A DNA stretch of 64,000 nt from positions 815,898,396-815,962,395 of the forward strand of contig NC_081414.1 in assembly GCF_030272615.1 (NCBI RefSeq), in the 5' to 3' direction. A program made the translations under genes and the position numbers. How positions within the stretch are numbered: position 1 is the stretch's first letter; the number at the start of each line of letters is the position of its first letter. The stretch is from Cryptomeria japonica (Eukaryota; Streptophyta; Pinopsida; Cupressales; Cupressaceae). Below are positions 23,831 through 36,889 of this stretch, piece by piece. The notes under the pieces are model-generated. The model was not told the origin of the DNA and did no database searches. It worked only from the letters and a program-made list of their open reading frames with translations.

Positions 23831-24760
23831 ATGGAACATGACATTAATTACAAAGTTCCTATCTTTGATGGTACAAATTTTCCATACAAGAAGGAGAGAA
23901 TGGAGTCGAATTTGGAGACATTGCAGAATGTAATTTGGGAGATCATTCAGACTGGATATACTGAGTTGGAGGGTGGTGCTAAGACTCTAGCTGAGATAAA
24001 GTCAAAGAAAGATAATGCTAGGGATAGAGCTATAATAATGAGTTGCATAAGTGATTCAATGTTTGGAAGAGTAAAAGGTTTGAAGGAAGCTAAAGCTGTG
24101 TGGAACAAGATCATATGAAGGTGATGCAAAGACAAAGAAAGCTAGGTTGATGAATTTGAAGCAAAAGTATGAGTATTTGAGAATTATTGAAGATGAAGGA
24201 GTTGAAAATTATATCCAAAGAGTGACTAATCTTGTTGATGGCATTAGAGTTGCTGGAGGACATTTGAAGGAATGTGATGGTGTGCATAAGATCTTGTTGA
24301 CCTTGCATAAATCCTACGAGCCATAGAGATGTTCTATACAAAAAAGTAAAGATATAAACAAATATTCTACTGATCAACTTATTGGTACCTTAACAACCTA
24401 TCAGATTTCAGAAATGGAGGAAGAGAAAAGAGAGAAGCTCAACATTCAATGCTTCAAAGTTTGATGATCTGGAATGCAGCGAAGACCTAGATGAAGTTAA
24501 AGAAAATTTTGTGAGAAGATTGCAAAGAGTCACTGGATAATATAAAGGTAAGTTACCTCTGAAATATTTTTCTTGTGGTAGAATTGGACATTATGCTTCT
24601 AATTGCAAGTATAGAGAATATTATAACAAATCGAATGATAATGAGAAGGAGAAGGAGTTTAGAAGACAAAATTTCAATAGAAAAGAGAAGAAGAGTTTGT
24701 GCTCTATTGAAGAACATACATCTAATGATGATGAAGTTGATGATGACTCAAATGAATAAT
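23831..24760 (+). pseudogene. Copia gag relic with zinc knuckle
   Basis: The frame opens at ATG 23831 and reads a typical copia capsid-like start (VPIFDGTNFPYKKERME; later MSCISDSMFGRVKGLKEAKAVWNKI). A one-base shift near 24112 moves the continuation to the next frame (DAKTKKARLMNLKQKYEYL, then a QRVTNLVD segment). Stops follow near 24326 and 24463. A zinc knuckle is recognisable at about 24564-24608 (FSCGRIGHYASNC), but the first Cys of the CCHC motif reads Tyr. Structural protein of the particle when intact; not functional here. Confidence 0.85.
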
Positions 24761-24869
24761 CTATTGTTTTAGCAATTGAGGATAAGGAGAGTTCTTTGGA
24801 GAAATCGAAAGATGAGAATATTGTTAAGATTGCATTGCATGCTAAGATATAACCAAATACATTGATTAT

Positions 24870-25250
24870 AGAACCGAATAATTGGATTATAGACTTTGGA
24901 TGTTTGAATCATATGACTAGTGACAAAGACAGGTTTATTAATCTGAAGAAGTATGATGGAGGATCTGTGAAGTTTGCTAGAAAATATGGTGCAACTATTT
25001 GAGGTATTGGAAGCGTTTCAATTGATGGTAAGCATAAGACTGATGATATTTATTATGTTGAAGGATTGAGACATAGTTTATTAAGTGTTAGTCAGATGTG
25101 TAGAAAAGGGTGTGAAGTTTTATTTAGTAGTACCAGATTTGTGATTAGAAAGGAGAAGACTCACAAAAGAGTTTCTGAAGGAATTAGAATAGGTGGAAAT
25201 GTTTTCTACATTAAAGATAAAGAGGAGAATAAGTGTTGTCTAGCGTAGAA
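24870..25250 (+). pseudogene. Copia aspartic protease relic
   Basis: NWIID precedes FGCLNHMT, where copia proteases usually have D-S-G; here the Ser codon has become Phe (24892-24900). The flanking GSVSIDGKHKTDDIYYVEGLRHSLLSVSQM is typical of the protease-to-integrase junction. A TGA interrupts at about 25000. After about 25250 the usual integrase zinc finger and DDE core do not appear. Confidence 0.8.
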
Positions 25251-25354
25251 GATTGAGATTGTTCCTGTAGTTCCAAAGAACTCATTCCTATAGTTCCAGA
25301 GAACTCAAGTGATCCAAAAGAAAGAAAAGAGAAGAGAAGAAGAAGAAGAAGAAT

Positions 25355-25470
25355 TCATGAAATTTCATGCTAAGTATGTTCAGAAACATCATTCAAAGAA
25401 GAAGAAGAAGAAGATTTCGTGAAATTTTCTGCTAAATATGTTCAGAAACATCATTCAAAGAATCAAATAA
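25355..25470 (+). repeat. Two-copy tandem duplication in the copia internal region
   Basis: About 70 bp containing TATGTTCAGAAACATCATTC repeat once in tandem, with GAAGAAGAAG runs between. It lies where integrase should be, so the deletion and the duplication may be linked. Confidence 0.7.
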
Positions 25471-26093
25471 TTAGAGATAAAGAAGAAGGTTTTCAGACAA
25501 GAAAGAAGCTCAAGATCAAGCTAATTACTAATTTCTATTAGTAATTGAGCCGAAGACTTATGATGAAGCAAGAAAAGATGAAATTTGGGTAAAGGCAATG
25601 GAAGAAGAACTAAATCAGATTCAGAAGAACAAGACTTGGGAGCTGGTACCTAGACTAGTGGACAAGAATGTAATTGAAACTTAGTGGCTATTTAGAAAGA
25701 AGTTGAATGAGAAAGGACAAGTGACAAGGAATGAATCAACAATGGTATGTAGATGATATTGTCAAGTCCAAGGTATAAACTTTGAATAAACTTTTTCTCT
25801 TGTAACAAGGATGGAAGATATAAACATGTTTCTTGCATTTTCTACTTTTGAGAACTTTAAGGTTTATCAGATGGATGTCAAATCAACATTTTTGAATAGA
25901 GATCTAGAACAAGAATTCTACATTGAGCAACTAGATTGATTTAGATTGATAGAAGATCCAGATATGATGTGCAGACTGAAGAAAACTTTGTATGGACTTA
26001 AACAAGCACCTGGAGCCTGGTATGCAAGATTGGATAGGTATTTACTTCAACAAAAATTTAGGAAAGGTACAACAAATAGTAATCTTTATGTTT

Positions 26094-27097
26094 AAAAGCA
26101 CAATGTTGTGTCACACTTTTATAAAGGAAGTGGCCAACACAACTAAAATTGTTTAACTACGACCACATAAAAGTGACATTTCTAAATTGAATTTCAAAAT
26201 GATGTAAACTGATCAAATATAAAAATATTAATGAAATTTAGGTCTATTTTTTTTTTATATATTCAAAGACATATTTTTTATTGTTGAAAATCAAGGGTTC
26301 TAGTTGGCATCACCAAACAAAATGCAAACAAACTTATTTTTTGTTGATTTTAATTTTTCAAATAGAGGACATATATATGCAGTGTTAAATAAAAATAAAA
26401 ATTTATGTATATTTTTTTTGTAATAATATTTTAAAGTTCAACATAGCTGAATTTGGTAGTTTTCATTTGGCGTCACCTTTTGTTTACTAAATTTATGATT
26501 ATAAAAAAAAATTATACCATTTTGGAGAAGATTCTCTCATCTAGTGAAAAATATATTTTTAAATTTTTTTTAATATATATTTTTTAATTTCTAATCATCT
26601 TCTTGTTGAACTTAAAAAACCTACTCGCAATATTTAATTAATAAAAAATATGAAAATTAATCAAAATACTAAAAAAATTGTCTAGATTCGTGACTTTGAG
26701 ATCTACAAAAGGGTATTTTTTAATTTTTGTAAAAAAATATTCTTCCAGAAGAAAAATTGAGCAGAAGTGAAAAGTTTTAGAAATATAGAAAAAATAGGTG
26801 ATTTGGGTGCCACATCACCTGGCACATAGGGGATTTTGGTCGAACTCAGTCCGGTCAGAGTCAGTCCAACTGAACTATTTTGAATTTTTTTGAAAAATTC
26901 TAAGCTCAATAACTCACAAAAAGAACCTAAATGGTGCCAGGAGTTTGGCTGAACTAAATTCGATCAAACTATAGGCGCCATGCCAATGACATGGGGTACC
27001 ACGTGGCAGGGTGGTAGTTCGACCAGACTCAGTTTGGCTGGACTACCCCCAGTTAGCCCCAAGTGCAACAAAACTTCATGTTTTTGCCCTTATCTCA
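26094..27097. mobile_element. Insertion of about 1 kb in copia RT, type unknown
   Basis: The RT frame breaks after NSNLYV at 26093 and resumes at about 27085-27098. The inserted DNA is AT-rich on the left. The right holds three rough copies of a GC-richer phrase (GGTCGAACTCAGTCC, TGGCTGAACTAAATTCG, GTTCGACCAGACTCAG) mixed with TGGCACATAGG and CACGTGGCAGG. I cannot see terminal repeats or a clean target duplication. Confidence 0.5.
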
Positions 27098-27138
27098 AGA
27101 TTGATGGAGATAAGTTCTTGATTGTTATAATTTATGTT

Positions 27139-27988
27139 TTTGATAAAGATAAACGGGTTTTACATGGACCGAAACTAAAATTTTTACAAAAGCCGACCAT
27201 CAACTAAATAGTCAAAGACCAACAACAAAACATGGGAGCACCCCAAAATAGTCACGAAAGCAAAAGATTCTCAAACAACAAGACAAAACAAAACAAAAAC
27301 ACTCAATTAAGAGAGTGCACAAGCTCCTTGTTCTTCTATATGGAAATCTTGTTGATTTCCTCCAGTTCCTCCACAATGAATCTGGAGGTACCCTTATTGT
27401 TGCTCCTGCTTCTGGTTCTGGAACTATGGCCAGTGGTTTTGTTGTCTCTAGCCGCCATGTCTTCACCTCCAAGATATTTCTCAGGATCACTATGAAAGGA
27501 TTTGTATTCCGCAACCATGGCATTGATCTTTTCGAGGCCCTCTATACTATTGTTCATGACTTCTTTTCTTATGTCAACCAGGTTCTTGAGGTTTTTCTTT
27601 ATCTTCACCATAGACTGTTCCACCTTTTCAATTCTTTGTTCGTGGTTGCATTTCATCACCTCGACATCCTGGGAGAGCTTCCGGGTCATAATCATGAGTT
27701 TCTCAGATTTGCTGGGCTCAGGGGAGGTAGTGAAGATATCAATAATCTCCTTAACCCCCACTTTGAGGGTATTAATTTCTCTCTCCACCCACTTCCAGCA
27801 GCTCTCCTAGCTTCTAGTAGCTTCCACCACTAGGTTCATCAAATTACTAGTCCTCTGTATCCCACTGTTCTCTTCTTTAGCTATGGTCCTCTGCTTTTAC
27901 TTCAGGATGTTGATTGGAATGTCCAATTTAATTTCCTGATCCGAATTCTTCAAACCATAGTCCTTAGCTGCAAGCTTCTTCTTTTTAG
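27139..27988 (-). mobile_element. Short retroposon with coiled-coil ORF, 10-bp target duplication
   Basis: Flanked by AATTTATGTT at 27129-27138 and 27989-27998, an exact 10-bp duplication inside copia RT. The minus-strand 3' end reads CCCGTTTATCTTTATCAAAAA. The same 3' end, also with a 10-bp duplication, occurs at 52401-52716, where the copy is shorter at its 5' side. Variable 5' truncation, a shared 3' end and variable-sequence duplications are what target-primed reverse transcription gives, so this is LINE- or SINE-like. The host copia must predate it. Confidence 0.8.
27336..27985 (-). pseudogene. Coiled-coil ORF of the short retroposon
   Basis: An open frame of about 150 codons (plus coordinates 27336-27788) is rich in Lys, Glu, Ile and Met with heptad-like spacing (KLSQDVEVMKCNHEQRIEKV), consistent with a coiled coil. 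A basic Ser/Arg stretch follows (SSRTRSRSNNKG), then VEELEEINKISI. The frame continues upstream to about 27985 as a Lys-rich segment, broken by stops near 27897 and 27809. Its layout (coiled coil then basic tail) resembles LINE ORF1 proteins; I do not recognise it more precisely. Confidence 0.6.
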
Positions 27989-29184
27989 AATTTATGTTGC
28001 TGAAATTGTTTTTGGAGAAAATGATGATCTATGTAAAGAATTTTTTAAAGAGATGTAGAATGAATTTGAGATGTCAATGATTATTGAGTTGTCTTTTTTT
28101 CTTGGGTTGAAAGTTAGTCAATCAGAAGATGGAATCATTATTTCTCATAGCAAGTATGTGAAGAAAATGTTGAAGAAGTTTGGTTTTGATGATTGCAAAC
28201 CAATTACCACTCCTTTAATTGTTGGGTGCAAGTTGAGAAAAGATAATGAGTCTCTAGAAGTTGAACAAAAGAAGTATAGGTCGATGATAGGAGGATTGTT
28301 ATATTTGACTGCGTCTAGACCAGATATCATGCAAGTTGTTTGTCTGGTAGCAAGATTTCAAGCAAATGTGAAGGTGACACATGAGCAAGAAGGGAAAATA
28401 ATTTTCAGATACTTTAAAGGAACAATGGCCTTTGGACTTTGGTATAAGAAAGGTGGATATTTCATGTTGGAAGCCTAGATTGATGCAAATTGGGTCAGAA
28501 GTATTGATGACTGGAAGAGTACTAGTGGTGGTACATTCTTTTTAGGAGACAAATTAGCTTCCTGGTTTAGTAAGAAACAAGATTCAATTTTCTTATCTAT
28601 TGTCGAAGCAAAGTATATTGCAGCGACATCTTGTTGTACTTAGTGATATGGGTGAGATAGACTCTTAAGGATATCGAGGTAGCATATGATGAAGAAATTC
28701 CTATTTTGTGTGACAATACAAGTGCAATAAACATTTTGAATAATCCTATTATGCATTCAAGAACAAAGCAAATTTCAATCACATATCATTATTTAAGGGA
28801 GAAATTGGCTAAGAAGGAAGTTTGGTGCATTATGGGGATGCATCTTTCCTGAAGGAGCTTTCATGCCTATTTATTTTCTTGGATCAATGTTGTGACTACT
28901 CTCTAGGGGAGCAGTGGTGTGCAGTGGTATGCAATGTAGTTGTGAACTTTGTCCTTGATGAAAGAAGGGGAGAGATTGATTTGTTGGATGGGAGAGATTG
29001 AATTCTTGATTCAAAGAGATTGAGTTGTTGATTGGGAGATATTGAGTTTTTAGTTCGGGAGAGATATAGCAATATGTTATCCAACAGAGAGAGATATTGA
29101 GCAATATTCTTCTTCTTTAAGTTTTGCCTAAAGAGTACGTTTTATCAAATGCTTATCAAGTATTATCATTTTTTTTCATAAATG

Positions 29185-29198
29185 AAAAAGGTGGAGAT
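29185..29198 (+). other. Polypurine tract of the copia element
   Basis: AAAAAGGTGGAGAT immediately precedes the 3' LTR start TGTTTGAAATATGAG. This is the expected primer site for plus-strand synthesis. Confidence 0.85.
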
Positions 29199-30438
29199 TG
29201 TTTGAAATATGAGTTGATGTGTTGCTATGATTGTCATTGATGTCAAACTTGTTGTTCTGGTTTGGTCCAGAATGTTTGTGGTGCAAAGTTATCTTGTTGT
29301 GTTGTTGGTCCAGTTGTTGTGTTGGTTGTTCTGGAAGTGCTTGGTTTCAGAATCTGTTGTTGGTGTTGAATATTAAATTGTTATATTAATTGGATATAAT
29401 TTTGGTATCATGGATATGTTGATTCTGAGGTTTGGAAACATCTTTATGTTCTTCGAGCGTTGTATTGTTCATTGCTAGTTGTGAGATTCTATGCTTGACC
29501 TATCCTTAAGTCCAAATATGCTTTGTGGAAGCATGTTTGATGTTTTATAGGTCTCACTATAATATGTGGAGATTTGGATTTGAGTTATTTGATTTAGAGA
29601 GTATGTTTTGATTTGTAATCACTTATATGGTTGCATGTAGAATGTGGATATGTTGTTGGTTAGGTTTTGGTGATTGCAAATCAGTGAATAATGTTTTGGA
29701 AGATGTGTTTTGGTCCTCTCTTTCTCTTGGAGTGGATCAGTGTGTGTGTTTTTGGTTTGGAAAGTATATTTTGTTTTAGGACAACTTGTTTTAAGCTTTG
29801 ATGATCTATCTTGTATATAAGGAATTTTGAGTGTTTGAGTTAGTGGCAATCGAAATTAGAGAGAGAGAGTGTGTAGATGATGTGGTGACGTACAAAGATT
29901 AGAGGAAGTGTGAGCAACAAAGAAGAGTTGTGTTTGGATGATATGCAAGATGTGTTGTGATTGTGATAGAGAGTTGAGATAAAGTGTTGGAAATTGAGAG
30001 AAGAGTTGTGTGTTAATGTTGGTCACTTGATGTGGAGTTTAAGTTTAGCTTCATGATTAGGAGATCCTTCTTTTCAAATTATTTTTTTCTATCTTACCCT
30101 AAGTGCAGTTAGCTTGAGGTTTTGCAAGTCCTCTTTGTATCTTTCCTTAAGTGCAGTTAGCTTTAGGTTTTGCAAGTCCTCTTTGTATCTTATCTCATGA
30201 GTAGTTAGCCGTGGTGTACAAGTCTGGAGCAGTGATCTCTATCTTTGTAATCATTTTATATATAGTGTATTATCTTGTGGGTTGACTCCCACCATGGTTT
30301 TTCCTTGTTTGGGTTTTCCACATATAAATATTGGTGTTCTTGTGTTCAATATGTGTTGTTCATTAATTATTTATGTGCTACTATAATTGTTGTATGGATT
30401 GATTCAACCCCCTTCTCAGTCCTACCTTGGGTTCAACA
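29199..30438 (+). repeat. Copia 3' LTR
   Basis: Matches the 5' LTR along its whole length with many substitutions. It carries about 80 bp near 29815-29900 (with GAGAGAGAGAG) missing from the 5' copy. A TATA-like TTATATATAG lies near 30256. Ends GGGTTCAACA, followed by the AAATC duplication. Confidence 0.92.
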
Positions 30439-30443
30439 AAATC

Positions 30444-33400
30444 TACATAACTTCGTCTACCCATTTAATGCATGTCTATTGTCTCTTTTGATGCATATCT
30501 GTCGTCCCTTTTTATGAATTTCTACTGCATAAATGTTCCTTGTTTACTGATAAAGATTCATGTAGACACCTCTATAGATTAACCTCTCAAACTCTATCTT
30601 TGCAATACTTCATGTAGCCTTTCACTTTGTTTCTTTGCAAACTAAAATTAGAACGCCTATGAATTTTCTAAGGCATATCAAACCTATACTATTTCCAACA
30701 TAGATACATCCCTAAAACTAACTGTGGATCTCACAACAACAATTGTCTTTTTTTCATTAAATACTCTCTAGCCAAACAACCCAACCAATATATTTGATTC
30801 TTGATCGCAACATATCTTATCTTAGTTGAGAAAACTAGAAATATTTTTATCATTTCTCTATAATGATTAACCTAACAAATCATAGATTTTAAACCTAGAT
30901 ATATTTGGAACATAACTCTACACAATAATAATGCCTACATAGTTCTTTAGCACTATTCTTCGACCAACATGTCAAGAGTGAAGATGTATTTGCAAACACT
31001 ACTCACATGTCTCCATTATAAGAGTGATATCAATCTCATTCCCATATAGGAATCCTAGGCTATTACAAGTTTTCACATAAATTAGATATTCTATTATAGT
31101 CTTCTCAATCATGCTTGCAACGAGGTTCATTGTTTTTCATCTTTATCAAGGCTAAACCTATCATTGTAAATAAACCCTGTATTGTGGCATGTTCCAACAC
31201 AATGTTGATTGAAGTGCAAGGGGAGTTCATTCATCACTTTTATCATGCCAAAATTCAACAATTCACCATATATCACTCGAGACTACATTGCATCTACCCT
31301 AGAAAAATGATGGATGCTATGATTTCCTTGGTAGTTTCAATGGACATTATACATATCCATTTACTATTCTAACAAGCATTAAGACTTTCCAAAGAATATC
31401 TTTTATCTTCTTAAGATTTTTCTAATTCTTAAGAATTTAAAACAAGGTTTAACAACCTCTGAACCTAAAACAGAAAAATGCCCCTTCATAATTATTTTTT
31501 AAAAACCTTCAACAATAAAAAACATACTTATAGTCAAAATATTAGCAAACATCAAAGATCTGCAATGTAGGTATGAACCTCTGAAACTTCTCTAGCCATC
31601 CTATAATGTGTCATACACCTTCTCTCCTATGCAACTTGCTTCTCCATTTGTATAGACCCTTTTGATGCAATGATTCCTCCTTAATATACAACATAGGCTT
31701 GAACAAGACCACCATTTATAAGTCTCACACCATGTTTGAAGGATGCCTTCAATGCAATCCGATAGAAAGCTCTAATTTTCTATTGTAACCTGAGGAGAGT
31801 TTTCTAAAGAAGAAAAAAAAGAAAATTTTGCCTTCCCCCTCTTTAGTACCTAAGTTACACTAAAAATTTCTATAAAAGAAGACATACAAGAAAGAAAATT
31901 ATACCTTAAATCTTTTAGAAGGAAAATTATGGTAAAAATGACAATAATTTTACCAACAATGGAGAATAAGAATGGATAGCAGAAAGTCAAGCTTTAAGTA
32001 TTTCATGAGGCATTGGAGTGCGTTAGAATGCCATCATGAAAGTGTCATAAGATGGTAAAATCATAATTAAACACTCAAATTGAAAAGTGATAGGCCTTAT
32101 GATAGTCATAAAGTAGCAAAGAGGCAAGGTACAATCATGAATTTGTAGGTCAAAGGTGACCATAGGAATGACAATTCATAGTGCATGTATAGAAAGGCTA
32201 ATATGGATATCTAGGTCCATTGCAGTCAAGATCATGGGAGAATCAAATGGTGGGGTATTCCAATGGTGTATGGACATTCTAATGATAGAAAGATTTGATT
32301 CACAATATTTGAAGAAAATGTATGAAGTATGGAATCCAATCATAAGGGGTAAAAGTATATATAAATCTTATGGATTGTGTGTGGTTGAGGACACTTGAAA
32401 TTTTCATGTAATGAAATTCCATAGGATAGTTTCCAAGTATAAAAGGAATACAGTAAAATCATATGGAGTCAATGAAATTTAAAAATGTCATGACTCTTTT
32501 CAAGTATGACAATCAAGTAGCATACATTTGACTAATGATAAAATTTAGTGGACAACAAGTTGAAGAGAAACCCCTCCATACCTTTAATCAAAATTCATCA
32601 CACTAAAAGACAAAGGAGGGTAGGAAAAAAATTGCATGCAAGCAAGCCTTATGCCTTTGTTGCATACATAGTCCTTATAACCAAAACATAATTTATAATG
32701 GTAGACAATAATGTTAACATTGACAACCTCATGCAAGATGACAACTAAGAAATATGAATGGCTATGTTGAAAACCAAGATAATCATGAGGAAGCTAAGTG
32801 AGATACAAAGATCCACTATCTAGATAGAAGAGATCTTGTTGCAATTAGAAAGATGCCAAATAAAGTTGATATGAAGAAAGCAATGATGACCAAAATATAG
32901 TTAGTAATATTCAAGATTAGCGTTAGTAGTAGTCAACAATGGATTAATTATGAGTGAAGACACCTCATGTTTATGAGAAGAATATGAACTGTAGATGAGA
33001 AAGCATATAGATAAAAATTCACAAGAACAAGTTATGAATATAGTCATTAAAGATACAATGCAAGGCATCTATAAGGTTCCTTTTTTGTTCAAAGGGTCAA
33101 ATTTACAAGAATGCATGGATTGAGCTTTTTAATGAGAAAATACATTTTCAAGTGAGATTAAAAGTAATGAAATCAATCAATGATAGTCCATACTGATGCA
33201 ATGAAGAAGATAGGAGACAAGTTTTAAACAATGCATGCATGGGGATTGTGGTACCAAAGTGAAAATGTTCAAATGGATGACAATGCATCATGTTAATGTA
33301 GTAGTCATGTGGGAAAATATCATCCTATTTGACATCCATGCCATCATAGGGCATTTGAACTTTCTCAAGGCATTAACACATGCCCTAAAAGTGTGCAACT

Positions 33401-34639
33401 AAGGGTCACAACAATTAAGGAGAAGTAAAAGGCATTTGTTGAACACTGGAGAGAATCAACGAAAGTTTGTGATTGGTCTAAAATATTCAAATTATTATGG
33501 GAGATAATTTAGACCTAGTTTCATTATAATTGAAGGAATCTAGGAGCTAATCAGAGGGAATCATCAGTGAAAGGGTCAAGGTGGGAGACTTTTCTTCATG
33601 TAACCACCAATATGGAGTACTTTAAGGGTCTCAAAAGTGGGGACTCATCATCTAGATGCTCAAGGAAGCTTTGACCAAGGAAAGTAATTTAACACTTGTA
33701 AAATTCTCCTACACACATGTTCCTATTTATTAGCAAAGTGTTGCATAGCATAAAAAAAAGCCAAGTAGGCTTCTTTTTAATTTAGTTCTCATTTTATAGA
33801 CTAAGATTGTAATCTCTAAACTAGCTATTTTTGTTCATATAGTGACAAAGAGACTCAATTGTTAGACTTGCATGACTATTTGTAACACCTCTTGATCAAT
33901 GAAATTAAATTTTTTACCTTCTTAGAGATAAATTTCATTGTTCAAGTGTATACAAGATGGTTGATGTGATCTCGTGGTGATGCATTTAATATTTTATTTA
34001 TATCCCATCTCCATTGCCTTTATGTATAAAGATGTCTATTTTGCATATTATGACTTGTTTAAACCAACTAGGGATATATTTTAAGTTGTGGTAACTTTTC
34101 CAACCCCTTTTGAACGTTGCCCTTAGTACATTGAACCCAATTATTAAACACTTTTGTAGAGACATCTAAAATTTTAAGTTATTTATGTTATGTTTTGAGT
34201 TTTTTGTCATATTGTGTGTCTAAAACAACAATATAGGTCCTAAAACCATTTTTTTGCATCACCTCTTAGTTTTAGGTTTCATTTCAAGCAATTATTTCTA
34301 TCTTTTTTTCCAATATGCAATAGTATCACAAGCTAGATTACGTGAGATCCAAGGGAACCAACCCTCTCTAGAGGTTAATTTCAACTGTAGGCTAGGTACA
34401 ACTTGAAAATGGTCGCATGTTTTGAACTAGGTTGCTAAGTTGATAGCTAGTAAGGGACAGAACTTTAGTGATAACAATTCTATTAGTTGTTCTATGTTTA
34501 AGGGTATTCTAGTGAAATTATCATGTTGTGTTTGCAATCTTTTAGCATAATGATCTTCATTTCTACCTCCAATAAAATTTCTCAGTAACCACTAGGTTAT
34601 GATATTTATAATATAGCAAGGATATATTTCGTTTTCAAA
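30444..34639. other. Long stretch with no recognisable gene
   Basis: About 4.2 kb of ordinary-looking AT-rich DNA. A minus-strand window at 31560-31775 reads about 72 codons with only two stops (segments AFYRIALKASFKHGVRLING and MTHYRMAREVSEVHTYIADL). That may be a fragment of a decayed exon, but I cannot match it. A plus-strand 80-codon frame at 32156-32398 has no family features. The rest shows nothing I can name. Confidence 0.5.
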
Positions 34640-36228
34640 TATTTTGATTCCTTCACTTAGATTGTATTTATTTTTAAATAGCCTCTAAGTTTGAAGCAAC
34701 CTCATTCTTGGAGGAGAAAATTTAACAAAGTTTATTCCATCTATTGATGTTGTGCTTGACATTTTTTAGATTTTGCATGCATCTCAACATAGCTAAACCA
34801 TCCACCTCAATATCCTACCATTCACTCTTTCTTTCCTTTATCTTAAGGTCCATTGTCCACAGTTTTTCAAATATCAATGGATGCCTCTTTCTTCTTTCTC
34901 CATTATCTATATGAATAACAAGAGGGGAATGATAAGAGCCTATTTTAGACATTGAAATGTTAAAATATATTAATACCTGCAAAACTATTAAAAATCATAG
35001 ATAAGCATATACTACTTTTTCAAAGTGAAAACAAAACTAAAGAACAATTAAAATAATAAATGATAGCTTTCAAAAGTAAAATGAAAAATTACATACAAAA
35101 CTAAAATCTCTTAATTAAAAATATACAATCAATACAACAAATCTATAATAAAATAAAGTAATTTTTAATAAATAAAATAATTTAAATTCTATACCAATTT
35201 TAGTTTTGTCGATAATTTTTTCATGAATAATTTTTGAAATAAAAACATATGATCAAAATATCCTTCAATGTCCACTTTATGTGAAAAGAAAACACATAGT
35301 TTTTTTGGAGTTAATGTTTTTATTGCCCAATGTAAAGAAACAAAACCAGAAATAAACTTATTTAGTGAGTGTACCTGCCTCTCATAACACTATTCCTCTA
35401 AATTAAAAGTGAATGTTCCAACAGATTTGAACAGTATTCAGATCTCAAAATGCCTTTTAATATATATTTATAATAATTAAAAATCGAATACATAATAATC
35501 AAATTTAAATTAATATTCTTTTTTTTTTTTTATCAAATTCATCAGTTTCAACATACATTCATAATTTTTTCTCAAAATAAATTCGACAAAGTGAAGAAAC
35601 AAATGCAACAACAGTAACTCCACCTGAAAACGAACACTAAATCAAAATTTTACGGTTACATAAATAGAAATAACACACATCTATTTACACATAATAGGTG
35701 TTTTCACCTTTTAAAAAAATTAATTGTTCTTTTTCAGAATTTTATATAAATACAAATTTTCATTGTGAAAAATATTTATTAGATTTATTTTTGATAAGCA
35801 AAAAATTTAATTATTAAATAATTTTGAATATCTTAATAATATTATATTATCTATGCTATATTAAATATATGATATATAAAGTATTAAATACACTCCAACA
35901 AATGAAAAATAGATATGTGATATGTATCTAAATAAATATTATATATTATAAATGCATATAATATTGTATTATATATTTATAATTATTGTCATATTCTTCA
36001 TATGATATTTAATATTTAGCTACATATACAAATACATAGATACATGAAATATATAGAAATGCAAATCATATTCATATAAAATAAAAGATATGCATTAATG
36101 TTAAGTTTATATATACATTGATATACTATTAATATCTATATTTAAATTGTATAATATTAATATTTATATTTAAATTGTATAATATATTTCTTGAGGCAGT
36201 TATGAATAAGGACTATCATAGAATTATA

Positions 36229-36816
36229 ATGTCAAACATTGTAGAATTATGATAATATAATTTTTTTTTATGTCTTATATAAAATAACATATCATTATCA
36301 ATTATTAAAAGTGACATATATCAAAATTTTAAAAATTTCTAATATGTCAACAATAATATTATATAGTTATAAGTTAAGAGTAATAGTAATAATCCAAGAT
36401 AGTATTCATATAATTTTAATATTTTACCTATTTTATTAATTATTAAAAAATTATTAAGATTTTCAAATAGCCTACAATATCTTTTTCATATTTAATTTAA
36501 TCAATAATTTAAAATTTCCCTAAATATTATATTTCATTGTAGAATTATGATAATATAATTTATCTTTTTGATGCCTTATTTAAAATAAAATATCATTATC
36601 AATTATTAAAAGTGACATATATCAAAATTTTAAAAATTTCTAGTATGTCAACAATAATATTATATAGTTATAAGTTAAGAGTAATAGTAATAATGCAAGA
36701 TAGTATTCATATAATTTTAATATTCTACCTATTTTATTAATTATTAAAAAATTATTAAGATTTTCAAATAGTCTACAATATCTTTTTCATATTTAATTTA
36801 ATCAATAATTTAAAAG

Positions 36817-36820
<4 letters not shown>
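36229..36820. repeat. Tandem duplication of about 299 bp within copy A
   Basis: The segment starting TGTAGAATTATGATAATATA at about 36239 repeats at about 36538, including AAGTGACATATATCAAAATT and a TACAATATC phrase, with few differences. Copy C has this segment once (about 55690-55990), so the duplication arose after A and C separated. Confidence 0.85.

Positions 36821-36823
<3 letters not shown>

Positions 36824-36870
<47 letters not shown>
36824..36870. repeat. (AT)n microsatellite
   Basis: About 23 AT dinucleotides at the right end of the second 299-bp copy. Confidence 0.95.
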
Positions 36871-36875
<5 letters not shown>

Positions 36876-36889
36876 CAATTATGTTAATC

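Larger units (their letters stand above)
25545..28640 (+). pseudogene. Copia reverse transcriptase and RNase H relic, split by insertions
   Basis: RT parts read in order. AMEEELNQIQKNKTWELV is near 25600. VYQMDVKSTFLNRDLEQEFY at about 25860 carries the first catalytic Asp region. GLKQAPGAWYARLDRYL is near 26000, and YLKIDGDKFLIVIIYV at 27085-27138 reaches the YVDD site. FFLGLKVSQSEDGIIISHSKYV is near 28090, and YRSMIGGLLYLTASRPDIM near 28270. RNase H follows (KSTSGGTFFL, then VEAKYIAATSCC near 28600). The DD of YVDD is cut off by the second insertion; the frame resumes at about 27999 as AEIVFGENDD. Numerous stops and shifts; no activity is possible. Confidence 0.88.
22625..30438 (+). mobile_element. 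Ty1/copia LTR retrotransposon, complete ends, degenerate
   Basis: The ends are unambiguous. LTRs of the same sequence lie at 22625-23772 and 29199-30438. Both begin TG and end GGGTTCAACA, and the element is flanked by the 5-bp target duplication AAATC (22620-22624 and 30439-30443). A tRNA-Met-type PBS follows the 5' LTR and a purine tract precedes the 3' LTR. The internal order is gag, protease, reverse transcriptase, RNase H. Integrase is absent between protease and RT. Every coding part has stops and shifts, and the LTRs differ by roughly 15 percent by eye, so the insertion is old. Two later insertions interrupt RT (26094-about 27097 and 27139-27988). Confidence 0.93.

Noticed and set aside
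27232-27833. Plus-strand frames opposite the short retroposon ORF
   Set aside because: The minus-strand frame has coiled-coil composition and a counterpart at 52.6 kb; the plus frames are shadows.
30444-34639. Possible LTR remnants, for example the AATGAAATT phrases near 33899-33945
   Set aside because: No paired LTR, PBS, purine tract or target duplication could be found.
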